From: Oscillospiraceae bacterium
GTDB taxonomy: Bacteria > Bacillota > Clostridia > Oscillospirales > Oscillospiraceae
Direction: 5' to 3'
DNA: 45,620 nucleotides
Assembly (NCBI GenBank): GCA_015068225.1
Contig: SVKX01000012.1
Coordinates: 1 to 45,620, forward strand
This document shows, piece after piece, positions 16,018 through 24,476 of the stretch; within the stretch, counting starts at the first letter, position 1; every line of letters begins with the position of its first letter. The notes beneath the pieces were generated by a model. The model made no database searches. It was not told the DNA's origin and worked only from the letters and a program-made list of their open reading frames with translations. Both the position numbers and the translations under genes were made by a program.

Positions 16018-16623
16018 ATGAAGGTAGTATTGGCAAGTAAAAACAAGCACAAGCTTGTAGAAATCAGCAAAATCACAGAAAAATTCGGCATAGAGCTGGT
16101 GCTTCAGTCGGAATTGGGTGTGGACATCAATGTGGAGGAAAACGGCGCCACCTTTGAGGAAAACTCCTTTATAAAAGCAGAGGCGGTCATGAAAGCTACA
16201 GGACTTCCGGCCCTGGCAGACGATTCCGGTATCGCGGTGGATGCGCTGAACGGAGAGCCGGGCATCTATTCTGCCCGTTATGGCTTTGATGAAAGCCTGG
16301 ACGACTGGGGAAGACTGTTGCTTTTGCTAAAAAATACAGAGCATGTTCCCGATGGCCAGCGGCAGGCTCAGTTTGTCTGCGTGATCACCATGGTCACACC
16401 GGAGGGGCAGGTCATTCAGGCCCGGGGTGAGATCCATGGCGAGCTTCTGAGAGAGGCCCGGGGCCAGAACGGATTCGGCTATGATCCCATTTTCTACTAT
16501 CCCCCTATGGGTATGACCACAGCCGAAATGAGCGCAGAGGATAAAAATCAGGTTTCCCATCGGGCAAACGCGCTGAAAATTTTCTATGAGAAATTAAAGG
16601 AGGCAGGCTATGCTGACAAGTAA
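16018..16623 (+). CDS. rdgB: XTP/dITP diphosphatase (RdgB/HAM1 family)
   Basis: A 201-aa house-cleaning pyrophosphatase that hydrolyses dITP, ITP and XTP to monophosphates, keeping deaminated purines out of nucleic acids. Family motifs: the N-terminal VLASKNKHK nucleotide loop, FEENSFIKA, LADDSGIAVDAL and the C-terminal GFGYDPIFYYP and SHRANAL. The ATG at 16018 gives the canonical MKVVLAS start with GAGGAA 5 nt upstream; an ATG two codons earlier sits on the ribosome site. The last 14 nt overlap the next gene. Confidence 0.93.
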   Translation: MKVVLASKNKHKLVEISKITEKFGIELVLQSELGVDINVEENGATFEENSFIKAEAVMKATGLPALADDSGIAVDALNGEPGIYSARYGFDESLDDWGRLLLLLKNTEHVPDGQRQAQFVCVITMVTPEGQVIQARGEIHGELLREARGQNGFGYDPIFYYPPMGMTTAEMSAEDKNQVSHRANALKIFYEKLKEAGYADK

Positions 16624-17080
16624 GGAACGAGCAGAGCTTCGCGCGCAGGCGAATGGTCTAGAGACCACGCTGATAGTGGGCAAAGGCGGCATAACAGACG
16701 GCGTTGTAGCAGAAGCAGAAAATCTGCTCAATGCCCGGGAACTGGTAAAAGGCAAGGTGCTGGAAGGCGCGCTGATGACTGCCCGTGAGGTTTGTGACGC
16801 CCTTTGTGAGGCTACTGGAGCAGAGGGGGTATCCGTAATTGGTACCAAATTTGTGATCTACCGCTTTAGCGAAAAATGTCAGGAAGAGCGGAATCAGACA
16901 GGCCGCGCCAAGCGCAAAGCCACGCCTGTATCCAAGGCTGACCCTGTCCGTAAGGGCATCCGTGCCCGTCGCGCGGCAGAGAAGAAGGTGCGGGAGCAGC
17001 GCAATGCCTACTTCCGCGAGCAGGCCATCGAAAAAGCGATTGAGCGTCAGCGGGAAAAGCAGCTTCGGGGGGAAGACTGA
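16610..17080 (+). CDS. yhbY: YhbY-type CRM-domain RNA-binding protein with basic tail
   Basis: A 156-aa protein. Residues 1-95 form a CRM (YhbY) domain with a recognisable LTSKERAELRAQAN start and a GKGGIT loop equivalent to the conserved GxxG; YhbY binds pre-50S particles and assists ribosome assembly. Residues 96-156 are an extra Arg/Lys/Glu-rich tail (RAKRKATP, then a charged helix), making it longer than the usual roughly 97-aa protein. It overlaps rdgB by 14 nt and has AAAGGAGG upstream. Neighbours rsfS and nadD fit the common yhbY-nadD-yqeK-rsfS order of Firmicutes. Confidence 0.88.
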   Translation: MLTSKERAELRAQANGLETTLIVGKGGITDGVVAEAENLLNARELVKGKVLEGALMTAREVCDALCEATGAEGVSVIGTKFVIYRFSEKCQEERNQTGRAKRKATPVSKADPVRKGIRARRAAEKKVREQRNAYFREQAIEKAIERQREKQLRGED

Positions 17081-17100
17081 CAGGATAAAAGGAGGAGCCT

Positions 17101-18294
17101 ATGGAACGGATCGGTATTTACGGTGGCACATTCAATCCACCCCATACAGGGCATATCTCAGCTGCCTTACAGGCGGCGGAGCGGCTTTGCCTTGACCGGA
17201 TGCTGTTGATCCCCACGGGCATTACTCCTCATAAGCAGCTTCCGGCAGGGTCGCCGAATGCCGGACAGCGTCTGGAAATGCTGAAAATTGCTGCAAAGTC
17301 CCATAAAATGCTGGAAATCTCCGATTTGGAGCTGCGAAGAGAAGGAAAAAGCTATACCTATCAGACGGTGCTGGAGCTGAAGGAGCAGTTTCCGGATGCG
17401 CAGCTGGTGCTGATCATGGGTACGGACATGTTCTTGTCCTTTGAGAACTGGAGAAATCCGGATATCATTTTGGAAAACGCATCTCTTGGCGTAATGTACC
17501 GGGGAGAAAAGGACGAAGCCAAGGCGATCGCGGAGAAAAAAGTCCAAATGCAGGCAAAGGGCGCAAAGATTGAGTTGGTGGAAAATAAGATCCTGCGAAT
17601 CTCATCCACAGATCTGCGGCGGATGCTCACCTTTGGCTGTGCAGCACCCTTTTTGCCGGAGGGCGTAGGGGAGTATATCCGGGAAAACGGCCTTTACGGA
17701 TCGGACCGGAATTATCAGGGCCTTACAGTAGAAGAACTGGAAGCGGAAGTTTTGGGTCTGTTGAAGGAAAACCGGATTGCCCATGTGCTGGGCTGTCGGG
17801 ATACAGCTGTACAGCTTGCAAAGCACTGGGGCGCGGATGAAATCCATGCCGCCCGGGCGGCACTCCTTCATGATGTGACCAAGGCGCTGGATGGGCCGCT
17901 GCAATTGACATTGTGTCAGGAGTATGGTATCCTACTAAATAGTTTTTCCCAGAAAAATACAAAAACCCTCCATGCGCTGACAGGAAGCTTAGTTGCCCGG
18001 CGTGTTTTCGGAGAGGAGCAGGCTGTGGTGGATGCCATCCGGCACCATACCACAGGAAAGGCAGATATGAATCTGCTTGAAAAGATCATTTATGTGGCAG
18101 ACTATATGGAGCCCAATCGTGATTTCCCCGGTGTAGACAGACTGAGAGAACTGGCGTTTTCAGATATCGACGCGGCATTGGCGCTGGGGCTGGAAATGAC
18201 CATTACCATGCTTAAGGGACAGGGCAGGGAGGTTTCTCCCGAATCTCGAGAGGCCCTTGCGTGGCTGCAAAGAAAGGAACGAACCGTATGTTAA
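17101..18294 (+). CDS. nadD: Fusion of nicotinate-nucleotide adenylyltransferase (NadD) and YqeK HD hydrolase
   Basis: A 397-aa two-domain protein. Residues 1-200 are NadD, which transfers AMP from ATP to nicotinate mononucleotide in NAD synthesis: GGTFNPPHTGH at 9-19 and the ISSTDLRR motif near 165. Residues about 210-397 are a YqeK-type HD-domain hydrolase, a family with symmetric Ap4A hydrolase activity in Firmicutes: HAARAALLHDVTK with H257-D258, then HH in IRHHTTGK and ADYMEP. In B. subtilis these are separate adjacent genes; here they are one continuous frame. AAAAGGAGGA lies upstream of the ATG. The last codons overlap the rsfS start (18288-18294). Confidence 0.93.
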   Translation: MERIGIYGGTFNPPHTGHISAALQAAERLCLDRMLLIPTGITPHKQLPAGSPNAGQRLEMLKIAAKSHKMLEISDLELRREGKSYTYQTVLELKEQFPDAQLVLIMGTDMFLSFENWRNPDIILENASLGVMYRGEKDEAKAIAEKKVQMQAKGAKIELVENKILRISSTDLRRMLTFGCAAPFLPEGVGEYIRENGLYGSDRNYQGLTVEELEAEVLGLLKENRIAHVLGCRDTAVQLAKHWGADEIHAARAALLHDVTKALDGPLQLTLCQEYGILLNSFSQKNTKTLHALTGSLVARRVFGEEQAVVDAIRHHTTGKADMNLLEKIIYVADYMEPNRDFPGVDRLRELAFSDIDAALALGLEMTITMLKGQGREVSPESREALAWLQRKERTVC

Positions 18295-18650
18295 GTGCAA
18301 AAGAAGTAGCTTATGAAGTGACCAAAGCCCTGGACGAGAAAAAGGGCAGAGATATCAAGCTCCTGCGGATCAATGAGGTCTCCAGCCTTGCGGATTATTT
18401 TCTGATCTGCACCGGTACCTCCAATACCCATGTCAAAACATTGTGCGACTATGCAGAGTACACCTTGGAGCAGCTGGGCGAGCCTATGCTGGGCCGTGAG
18501 GGCCATCGGGGCAACAGCTGGGAGCTTCTGGACTTTGGCTCTATTGTTGTCCATGTGTTTACCGACGAAGCAAGACAGTTCTACGCGCTGGAGCGTCTGT
18601 GGGCAGATGCGGAAGCTGTGGACCTGAAAGATATTATCATCGAAGAGTAA
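18288..18650 (+). CDS. rsfS: Ribosomal silencing factor RsfS
   Basis: A 120-aa RsfS/DUF143 protein that binds L14 (uL14) and blocks joining of the ribosomal subunits when nutrients are short. Typical segments: ADYFLICTGTSNTHVKTL, EGHRGNSWELLDFGSIVVHVF and FYALERLW. The ATG at 18288 with AAAGGAA upstream is preferred over an in-frame GTG-type start at 18261. It overlaps the 3' end of nadD-yqeK by 7 nt, so translation is coupled. leuS starts 13 nt after its stop. Confidence 0.93.
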   Translation: MLSAKEVAYEVTKALDEKKGRDIKLLRINEVSSLADYFLICTGTSNTHVKTLCDYAEYTLEQLGEPMLGREGHRGNSWELLDFGSIVVHVFTDEARQFYALERLWADAEAVDLKDIIIEE

Positions 18651-18663
18651 GAGGTGTTTGGTT

Positions 18664-21087
18664 ATGAATTACGATTTTGCCGCCATTGAGGCAAAATGGC
18701 ACAAATACTGGGAGGAAAATAAGACCTTCCACACAGATGTGTGGGATTTTTCCAAGCCGAAGTACTATGTGCTGGATATGTTCCCGTACCCCAGCGGCGT
18801 GGGTCTGCACGCCGGCCATCCTGAGGGATATACCGCAACGGACATTATGTCCCGTATGAAGCGGATGCAGGGCTACAATGTGCTGCACCCCATGGGCTAT
18901 GACTCTTTCGGCCTGCCGGCAGAGCAGTATGCGGTTTCCACCGGAAACCATCCCAACGGCTTTACCCAGGAGAATATCAAGACCTTCTCTGCACAGCTGA
19001 AGGAGCTGGGCTTCGACTATGACTGGTCCAAGGTCATTGCTACCTCGGATCCGGGGTTCTACAAGTGGACGCAGTGGATCTTCAAGAAGCTGTGGGAGGC
19101 AGGCTTCGCCAAGCGAATCGAAATGCCTGTGAACTGGTGCGAGGAGCTGGGCACAGTCCTTTCCAACGATGAGGTCATCGATGGCAAGTCTGAGCGGGGC
19201 GGCTATCCTGTTGTTAAGAAGAATATGATGCAGTGGGTCATTGACCAGCCTGCCTTTGCGGAGAAGCTGCTGGAGGGTCTGGAGGAGATCGACTGGCCGG
19301 AATCCACCAAGGAAATCCAGCGTAACTGGATTGGTAAGTCCACCGGCGTGGAAGTGGACTTTAAGCTGGTGGGCGGCGGAGAATTCTCCATCTATACCAC
19401 CTGTATTGAAACCATCTATGGTATCACCTTTATGGTCCTCGCCCCTGACGGTAAGATCACCGCATCCCTTCTGGATCGGGTGGAAAATCGGGAAGAGGTC
19501 GAGGCGTACATCGCGGAGTCTGTGAAGAAGTCCGATATGGACCGCACCGAGCTGAACAAGGGCAAGACTGGCTGCCCCCTGAAGGGCGTATATGCCATCA
19601 ATCCGGTGAACGGCAAGGAAGTTCCTGTGTTTATCGGTGATTTCGTGCTGGCAAGCTATGGTACCGGCGCAGTTATGGCCGTTCCCAGTCACGATCAGCG
19701 TGACTTTGAGTATGCCATTGCCCACAATATCCCCATGATTCAGGTCATTGAAGGAAGAGATGTTTCCGAATGTGCCTTTGAAAAGCAGGATTACCTGGGC
19801 AAGGGCTGCCGTCTGTGCAACTCTGAGGAGTTCACCGGCCTGACTGTGGAAGAGGCTAAGGAAGCAATCACCTGCAAGCTGGAAAAGGCAGGCGTAGCCA
19901 GAAGAAAGAACAACTACCACTTCCGTGAATGGATCTTTGCCCGTCAGCGCTACTGGGGCGAGCCGGTTCCCTGTGTGTACACAGAGGACGGCGAAACCGT
20001 ATTCTTGCCGGATGAGGAGCTGCCTGTTGTACTGCCTGTGCTGGAGGACTATAAGGGCCGCGGCGGTCAGGCACCTCTGGAGAATGCGGAGGATTGGAAA
20101 TACTATGATGAGAATGGCATCAAGGGCAAGCGGGAGACCTCCACCATGCCCGGCAGTGCAGGCTCGTCCTGGTACTACATGCGTTATATCGATCCCAACA
20201 ATGAAAATGCGTTTTGCGATCCGGAGCTTTTGAAGCACTGGATGCCGGTTGACCTTTATGTGGGCGGTCCGGAGCATGCGGTGGGTCACTTGATCTACTC
20301 CAGAATCTGGAACCGGTTCCTGTATGATAACGGCCTGTCCCCTGTAAAAGAGCCCTTCAAGAAGCTGGTCCATCAGGGCATGATCCTTGGCGAGAATGGC
20401 ATCAAGATGGGTAAGCGTTTCCCGGAATTTGTGGTCAATCCCAGCGATGTGGTGCGGGAGTACGGCGCGGATACCCTACGGCTGTATGAAATGTTCATGG
20501 GCCCGCTGGAAGTGTCCAAGCCCTGGTCTACCACTGCGGTGGCCGGCGCCAAGAAATTCATCAACCGTGTCTGGAATTTCTTCACTGAGACTCAGAACAT
20601 CACGGATACCGATGACGGAAAGCTCACCAAGATCTATCACCAGACTGTTAAGAAGGTGAGCGCTGACTTTGAGACCCTTGGTTTCAATACGGCTATTGCC
20701 CAGATGATGGTCTTTGTCAATGAGGTCTATAAAAACGGTACTTGTCCCAGAGAGTATGCCGAGGGCTTTATCAAGATGATCTCCTGCATCATCCCCCATG
20801 TGGGTGAGGAGATCTGGCAGGTTCTGGGTCACGAAAATACCATTGCCTATGAAAGCTGGCCCACTTACGACGAAGCCAAGTGCAAGGACTCCGAGATCAA
20901 CATCGCGGTGCAGGTCAATGGCAAGATGCGTGGCACTGTGCTGATGGCAGCAGATCTGGATAATGACACCGTGGTGGCGAATGTGGTAGCCGACGAGAAG
21001 ATCGCCCGGTTCCTGGAAAAGCAGGGCGGCTCTATTATCAAGACCATTGTGGTCAAAAATAAGCTGGTAAACCTGATCGTCAAGTAA
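18664..21087 (+). CDS. leuS: Leucyl-tRNA synthetase
   Basis: An 807-aa class I synthetase charging tRNA-Leu. The HIGH motif is HAGH (49-52), and FARQRYWGEP and VGGPEHAVGHL mark the catalytic core. The KMSKS loop reads KMGKR (581-585). The CP1 editing domain has TTCIET (245-250) where most bacterial LeuRS have TTRPDT, while the GTGAVMAVPSHDQRDFEYA part with the universal Asp is kept. I recall this variant pair from other clostridial LeuRS, so it may be lineage-typical rather than damaged. The ATG at 18664 is chosen because GAGGTG lies 7 nt upstream. It closes the run of genes from smc and no terminator is visible after it. Confidence 0.96.
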   Translation: MNYDFAAIEAKWHKYWEENKTFHTDVWDFSKPKYYVLDMFPYPSGVGLHAGHPEGYTATDIMSRMKRMQGYNVLHPMGYDSFGLPAEQYAVSTGNHPNGFTQENIKTFSAQLKELGFDYDWSKVIATSDPGFYKWTQWIFKKLWEAGFAKRIEMPVNWCEELGTVLSNDEVIDGKSERGGYPVVKKNMMQWVIDQPAFAEKLLEGLEEIDWPESTKEIQRNWIGKSTGVEVDFKLVGGGEFSIYTTCIETIYGITFMVLAPDGKITASLLDRVENREEVEAYIAESVKKSDMDRTELNKGKTGCPLKGVYAINPVNGKEVPVFIGDFVLASYGTGAVMAVPSHDQRDFEYAIAHNIPMIQVIEGRDVSECAFEKQDYLGKGCRLCNSEEFTGLTVEEAKEAITCKLEKAGVARRKNNYHFREWIFARQRYWGEPVPCVYTEDGETVFLPDEELPVVLPVLEDYKGRGGQAPLENAEDWKYYDENGIKGKRETSTMPGSAGSSWYYMRYIDPNNENAFCDPELLKHWMPVDLYVGGPEHAVGHLIYSRIWNRFLYDNGLSPVKEPFKKLVHQGMILGENGIKMGKRFPEFVVNPSDVVREYGADTLRLYEMFMGPLEVSKPWSTTAVAGAKKFINRVWNFFTETQNITDTDDGKLTKIYHQTVKKVSADFETLGFNTAIAQMMVFVNEVYKNGTCPREYAEGFIKMISCIIPHVGEEIWQVLGHENTIAYESWPTYDEAKCKDSEINIAVQVNGKMRGTVLMAADLDNDTVVANVVADEKIARFLEKQGGSIIKTIVVKNKLVNLIVK

Positions 21088-21124
21088 AAAATTGGGGAAT
21101 CTCATCAAATTTCTGAATTCTTTC

Positions 21125-21153
21125 TTGACATTTGGAAAAACAATGCTTATAAT
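21125..21153 (+). promoter_or_regulatory. Consensus promoter of rpsU
   Basis: A perfect TTGACA (21125-21130), 17-bp spacer and TATAAT (21148-21153), as expected for a highly expressed ribosomal protein gene. A 70-nt leader follows. Confidence 0.9.
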
Positions 21154-21223
21154 GTATCAAGCCAGTATATGGCCCTGAAAGCATCCTGGATCTAGCCGGA
21201 TGCCATCGGAGGGAGGGAAAATC

Positions 21224-21406
21224 ATGTCTGAAATTCGCATCAAGGAAAACGAATCTCTGGAAAGCGCTCTGCGTCGCTTTAAGCGTAGCTGCGCCAAGGA
21301 GGGCGTTATTGCTGAGGTTAAGAAGCGTGAGCACTATGTCAGCCCCAGCCTGAAGCGTAAGCAGAAGTCCGAAGCTGCCCGCAAGAACAAGAGAAAGTTC
21401 TATTAA
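21224..21406 (+). CDS. rpsU: Small ribosomal subunit protein bS21
   Basis: The 60-aa S21 protein of the 30S subunit: [20 protein letters not shown], then the basic [13 protein letters not shown] tail. The ATG at 21224, with GGAGGGAGG just upstream, gives the standard N-terminus. Single-gene unit with its own consensus promoter and a strong terminator. Confidence 0.97.
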   Translation: MSEIRIKENESLESALRRFKRSCAKEGVIAEVKKREHYVSPSLKRKQKSEAARKNKRKFY

Positions 21407-21428
21407 TCTCCCTCATGAGTAGCACTTA

Positions 21429-21457
21429 AAACCGCTCCGGTTTCCGGAGCGGTTTTT
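21429..21457. terminator. Terminator of rpsU, also usable by the convergent gene
   Basis: AACCGCTCCGG - TTT - CCGGAGCGGTT hairpin followed by TTTT on the plus strand. In the other direction it ends in TTTTAAG, so it may also stop the minus-strand gene ending at 21464. Confidence 0.9.
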
Positions 21458-21463
21458 GTGCGC

Positions 21464-22165
21464 TTATGGCCGCAGTTCCTGATATAAACCGATGGCTTTG
21501 GTCACATTGTATGCCTTGGCATCCTGCAAAAGTGCGGTCAGGTCATCTTTTGTTCTTTGTATGTAAAAATCCGCGGAGTCTTCTGAAATATCCATACGGT
21601 AGTGGCTGTGCAGATGAGGGTCAAAAAGAGACAGGGGATCGGCGCATGGATAATCCATAGGGGAAAAGGCGCTTCCATGGAAGTCTAGATGAATACAGAC
21701 TCCTTCCAGCGCTGCCTCCAGCCAGATTTCCCGCCCTGACCAGGGCTCAAAATGTTCCGTGGGCCTTTTGTTGGCCGGAACAGGGGAGAGGAACACGGCG
21801 CAGGGCAGGTCCACGGCATACAGCTCCGACACGGCTACAGGGCAGCTGCAGTTTTTAGTCACGGCTGCGGCGATTTCGGCTGCCTGAGGGCAATCCGGCC
21901 GCTGAAAATCCAGAAGGATACCACAGACCTGCTGTGATTCCAGAATTGTCTGCAATTGGGACGAGATGACGGAAGGGTCATGACCACAAACCGGAATTCT
22001 GTCGTTGACGATCACAATGGATTCCGGCGGCAGAGCGTCCGGAATGCCGGAAAGTCCTGTTCCGTACGGGGAAAAATGACAGGCCATCCATGCGATCCTT
22101 TCCGGCAGAGATGGACAGAATGTAAATTCTGCAGCTGTCATAGCAAGATATAACGGAATTTCCAT
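21464..22165 (-). CDS. Protein of unknown function
   Basis: A 233-aa soluble protein that I do not recognise. No signal peptide or membrane segment is visible. Alternating strand-like and helix-like stretches (IVIVNDR, QVCGILLDFQRP, VAVSELYAV, VCIHLDFHG) and the end NVTKAIGLYQEL are reminiscent of a TIM-barrel glycosidase-like fold, but no catalytic signature is clear. The ATG at 22165 is preferred; GGAAGGCGG lies about 10 nt upstream, and a TTG two codons earlier is less likely. The gene is divergent from yqeG with only 60 bp between the starts, and the yqeG promoter overlaps its first codon. Codon use is like the surrounding genes. Confidence 0.65.
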   Translation of the reverse strand: MEIPLYLAMTAAEFTFCPSLPERIAWMACHFSPYGTGLSGIPDALPPESIVIVNDRIPVCGHDPSVISSQLQTILESQQVCGILLDFQRPDCPQAAEIAAAVTKNCSCPVAVSELYAVDLPCAVFLSPVPANKRPTEHFEPWSGREIWLEAALEGVCIHLDFHGSAFSPMDYPCADPLSLFDPHLHSHYRMDISEDSADFYIQRTKDDLTALLQDAKAYNVTKAIGLYQELRP

Positions 22166-22193
22166 GGACAAACGCCGCCTTCCGTGATATAAT
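22165..22193 (+). promoter_or_regulatory. Promoter of the yqeG-pepP unit
   Basis: TGGACA (22165-22170), 17-bp spacer, perfect TATAAT (22188-22193). The -35 box lies on the start codon of the divergent gene. Confidence 0.65.
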
Positions 22194-22212
22194 CTTTCAT
22201 ATCTTATGAAAG
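22194..22212. promoter_or_regulatory. Palindrome at the yqeG transcription start
   Basis: Perfect 8-bp inverted repeat CTTTCATA - TCT - TATGAAAG directly after the -10 box, covering the likely start of transcription. The position suits a repressor operator or a 5' RNA hairpin; no regulator can be named. Confidence 0.4.
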
Positions 22213-22225
22213 CGCGGGTTTTATT

Positions 22226-22729
22226 ATGCCATTTTCACTGCTGCCCCGGATCGTTGCGCGGGAGCTGCCGGATCTGACACCTGAGCTGCTGCAGCGTCTG
22301 GGCATCCGGCTTTTAATGCTGGACTTTGACAATACCATCATACCCTACACTTCCAATGTGCCGGAGGAAAAGATTGCGGCATGGCTGGAGAGAATGAAAG
22401 AATCGGACATTACCCTGTGTGTTGTGTCCAACAGCAAGCGGGACAGAGCGAAAAAGTTCTGCCAGGCTCATGGGATCGACTGTGTCACCCATGCCAAAAA
22501 ACCCTTTCCCCATGGAATCCGCAGAGCGCTGTGCCAGTATGATTTGCCCCGGGAATGCTGTGCGCTGGCCGGTGATCAGATCTTTACAGATACGTTGGGG
22601 GCCAACTGTGCCGGCGTGACTTCTATTTTGGTGAAGTCTATCGATAATCACAATTTCTGGCTGAAGGCCCGCCATGTGCTGGAAAAGCCTTTTATTATCT
22701 TAGCAGGAAACAGGAGGATCCAATCATGA
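22226..22729 (+). CDS. yqeG: YqeG-family HAD IIIA phosphatase
   Basis: A 167-aa HAD-superfamily hydrolase. The catalytic DFDNT (33-37) is motif I, VVSNS motif II, the Lys of AKKPFPHG motif III and GDQIFTD motif IV. YqeG relatives (including GEP4-like enzymes) are linked to phosphatidylglycerophosphate dephosphorylation, but the substrate in clostridia is not settled. It is often next to yqeH/yqeK genes; here it stands with an M24 peptidase whose start overlaps its stop as ATGA. The start has no strong ribosome site. Confidence 0.87.
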   Translation: MPFSLLPRIVARELPDLTPELLQRLGIRLLMLDFDNTIIPYTSNVPEEKIAAWLERMKESDITLCVVSNSKRDRAKKFCQAHGIDCVTHAKKPFPHGIRRALCQYDLPRECCALAGDQIFTDTLGANCAGVTSILVKSIDNHNFWLKARHVLEKPFIILAGNRRIQS

Positions 22730-23790
22730 AAAATCTTGAAAAGTATATTTCTTTGCTGGATGGGGAAGTGGATGCACTGCTGCTGACCTCCCGCTACAGC
22801 CGCCATTACGGCGCGGAATTTGATATTGCCGAGGGCGTTGCCATCGTTACAAAAAACGGTTGCCGCTATTTTACGGACAGCCGCTATATCGAATCGGCCC
22901 AGAACGGGATCCGCGGTTTTGAGGTTCTGGAAATGAACCGGGAGAATAACTATATCAAGCGCATTAATGAGGCGATTGCAGATTTTGATGTGTGCAAGCT
23001 GGGATTTGAAGAGGATTATCTGACGGTTGCAGAGTACAACCACTATGCAAAGAACCTGCAGGCGGAGCTCGTGCCCTTCAACAAGCAGATCAACGGTTTC
23101 CGGGGAGTCAAGGAAGCTTGGGAGCTGGAACTGATGCGCAAGGCGCAGGGTATTACCGATCAGGCTTTTTCCGAGGTCATTACCCGCATCAAAGCCGGTA
23201 TGACAGAACTTGAGCTTCAGGCTGAACTGATCTATTGCCTGTATAAAAACGGCGCCACGGGTCTTGCCTTTGATCCCATCGTGGTTTCCGGACCCAATAC
23301 CAGCCTGCCCCATGGCGTGGCCGGCGAGCGGGTGATCTGTGAGGGCGACTTTGTCACCATGGATTTTGGTGCTCAGTATATGGGCTACTGCTCGGATATG
23401 ACCCGCACGGTCGCGGTGGGCTTCGCCACAGAGGAAATGCAAAAGGTATATAACACTGTTTTAGAGGCGCAGTTGGCGGGTTTGGCGATCTCCAAGGCCG
23501 GCGTTCCCGGTAAGGATATCGACGGTGCTGCCCGCAAGGTCATTGCCGATGCAGGATACGGTCAGTATTTCGGCCATGGCTACGGTCACAGTCTGGGCCT
23601 TGAGATCCATGAAAGCCCCAGCCCCAATGCTGCCAATGAGGATGGTATGCCGGTAAAATCTGTGGCATCGGCTGAGCCGGGCATCTATCTGCCGGGTAAA
23701 TTCGGTGTCCGGATCGAAGATGTGTGCATTTATCTGGAGGATGGACACGAGAATATTACCCATAGTCCTAAGAATTTGATAATTATTTGA
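22726..23790 (+). CDS. M24 metallopeptidase (Xaa-Pro aminopeptidase/dipeptidase type)
   Basis: A 354-aa pita-bread-fold peptidase that cleaves N-terminal residues before proline. All five metal ligands of the family are visible: D213, D224, H288, E317 and E331; H196 in LPHG is the usual catalytic-site His. The N-terminal creatinase-like domain (1-125) is present, with FTDSRY. Length and motifs match the clostridial PepP/YqhT group. The ATGA overlap with yqeG and AGGAGG upstream show coupled expression; in B. subtilis yqhT lies directly before efp, and the same order is seen here. Confidence 0.92.
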   Translation: MKNLEKYISLLDGEVDALLLTSRYSRHYGAEFDIAEGVAIVTKNGCRYFTDSRYIESAQNGIRGFEVLEMNRENNYIKRINEAIADFDVCKLGFEEDYLTVAEYNHYAKNLQAELVPFNKQINGFRGVKEAWELELMRKAQGITDQAFSEVITRIKAGMTELELQAELIYCLYKNGATGLAFDPIVVSGPNTSLPHGVAGERVICEGDFVTMDFGAQYMGYCSDMTRTVAVGFATEEMQKVYNTVLEAQLAGLAISKAGVPGKDIDGAARKVIADAGYGQYFGHGYGHSLGLEIHESPSPNAANEDGMPVKSVASAEPGIYLPGKFGVRIEDVCIYLEDGHENITHSPKNLIII

Positions 23791-23808
23791 AAAATTTTCA
23801 AATTCCCC

Positions 23809-23837
23809 TTGAAAAATGGCGCATATTCGGTTAAAAT
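23809..23837 (+). promoter_or_regulatory. Promoter of efp
   Basis: TTGAAA (23809-23814), 17-bp spacer, TAAAAT (23832-23837), about 60 bp before the efp start. Confidence 0.7.
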
Positions 23838-23900
23838 ATATCAGCTAACCTATATACATTATGCTCTCCTGCCGGAGAGTACCTTAGGAGGATAAATAAA

Positions 23901-24464
23901 ATGATTTCTGCAGGCGATATTAGAAACGGTATTACCTTTGAGCTGGATGGCAAGGTCATGCAGGTTATCGAGTTCCAGCATGTCAAGCCCGGTAAGGGCG
24001 CTGCCTTTGTCCGCGTGAAGATGAAGAACGTCATCACCGGTGGCGTGACGGAAACCAGCTTGAACCCCTCTGCCAAGTTCCCCACTGCCTTTATTGAGCG
24101 CAAGAAGATGGAGTACTCCTACAACGATGGCTCCCTGTACTACTTCATGGATCAGGAGACCTACGAGCTGGAGCCCATCGACGGCAGCGTTCTGGACGAT
24201 TCCTTCAAGTTTGTCAAGGAGAACGACATCTGCACCATCATGAGCTACAAGGGCAAGGTGTTCGGCGTTGAAGTGCCCAACTTTGTGGATCTGGTAGTTA
24301 CCGAGACCGAGCCTGGCTTTGCCGGCAACACCGCTACCAACGTTACCAAGCCCGCTACTGTTGAGACTGGCGCTGAGATCAAGGTGCCTCTGTTTATCAA
24401 CGAGGGCGACAAGATCCAGATCGATACCCGCACCGGTGAATATCTGGGTCGTTCCAAGGCATAA
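23901..24464 (+). CDS. efp: Translation elongation factor P
   Basis: A 187-aa EF-P that binds between the P and E sites and relieves stalling at polyproline. The N-terminal KOW-like domain has the tip loop KPGKG with K32, the residue modified in many bacteria; the two OB domains follow, with the signature region around [16 protein letters not shown] at the C-terminus. The Pro before G31 is of the type found in Bacillus EF-P. TTAGGAGG lies upstream. The proline-rich linkers of the neighbouring lipoproteins are plausible clients, but that is inference. Confidence 0.97.
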   Translation: MISAGDIRNGITFELDGKVMQVIEFQHVKPGKGAAFVRVKMKNVITGGVTETSLNPSAKFPTAFIERKKMEYSYNDGSLYYFMDQETYELEPIDGSVLDDSFKFVKENDICTIMSYKGKVFGVEVPNFVDLVVTETEPGFAGNTATNVTKPATVETGAEIKVPLFINEGDKIQIDTRTGEYLGRSKA

Positions 24465-24476
24465 AGGAGAATAAAT

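Noticed and set aside
18637..20373. Long open frame (578 codons) antisense to leuS
   Set aside because: The plus strand encodes an intact leucyl-tRNA synthetase. The antisense protein has no family motifs.
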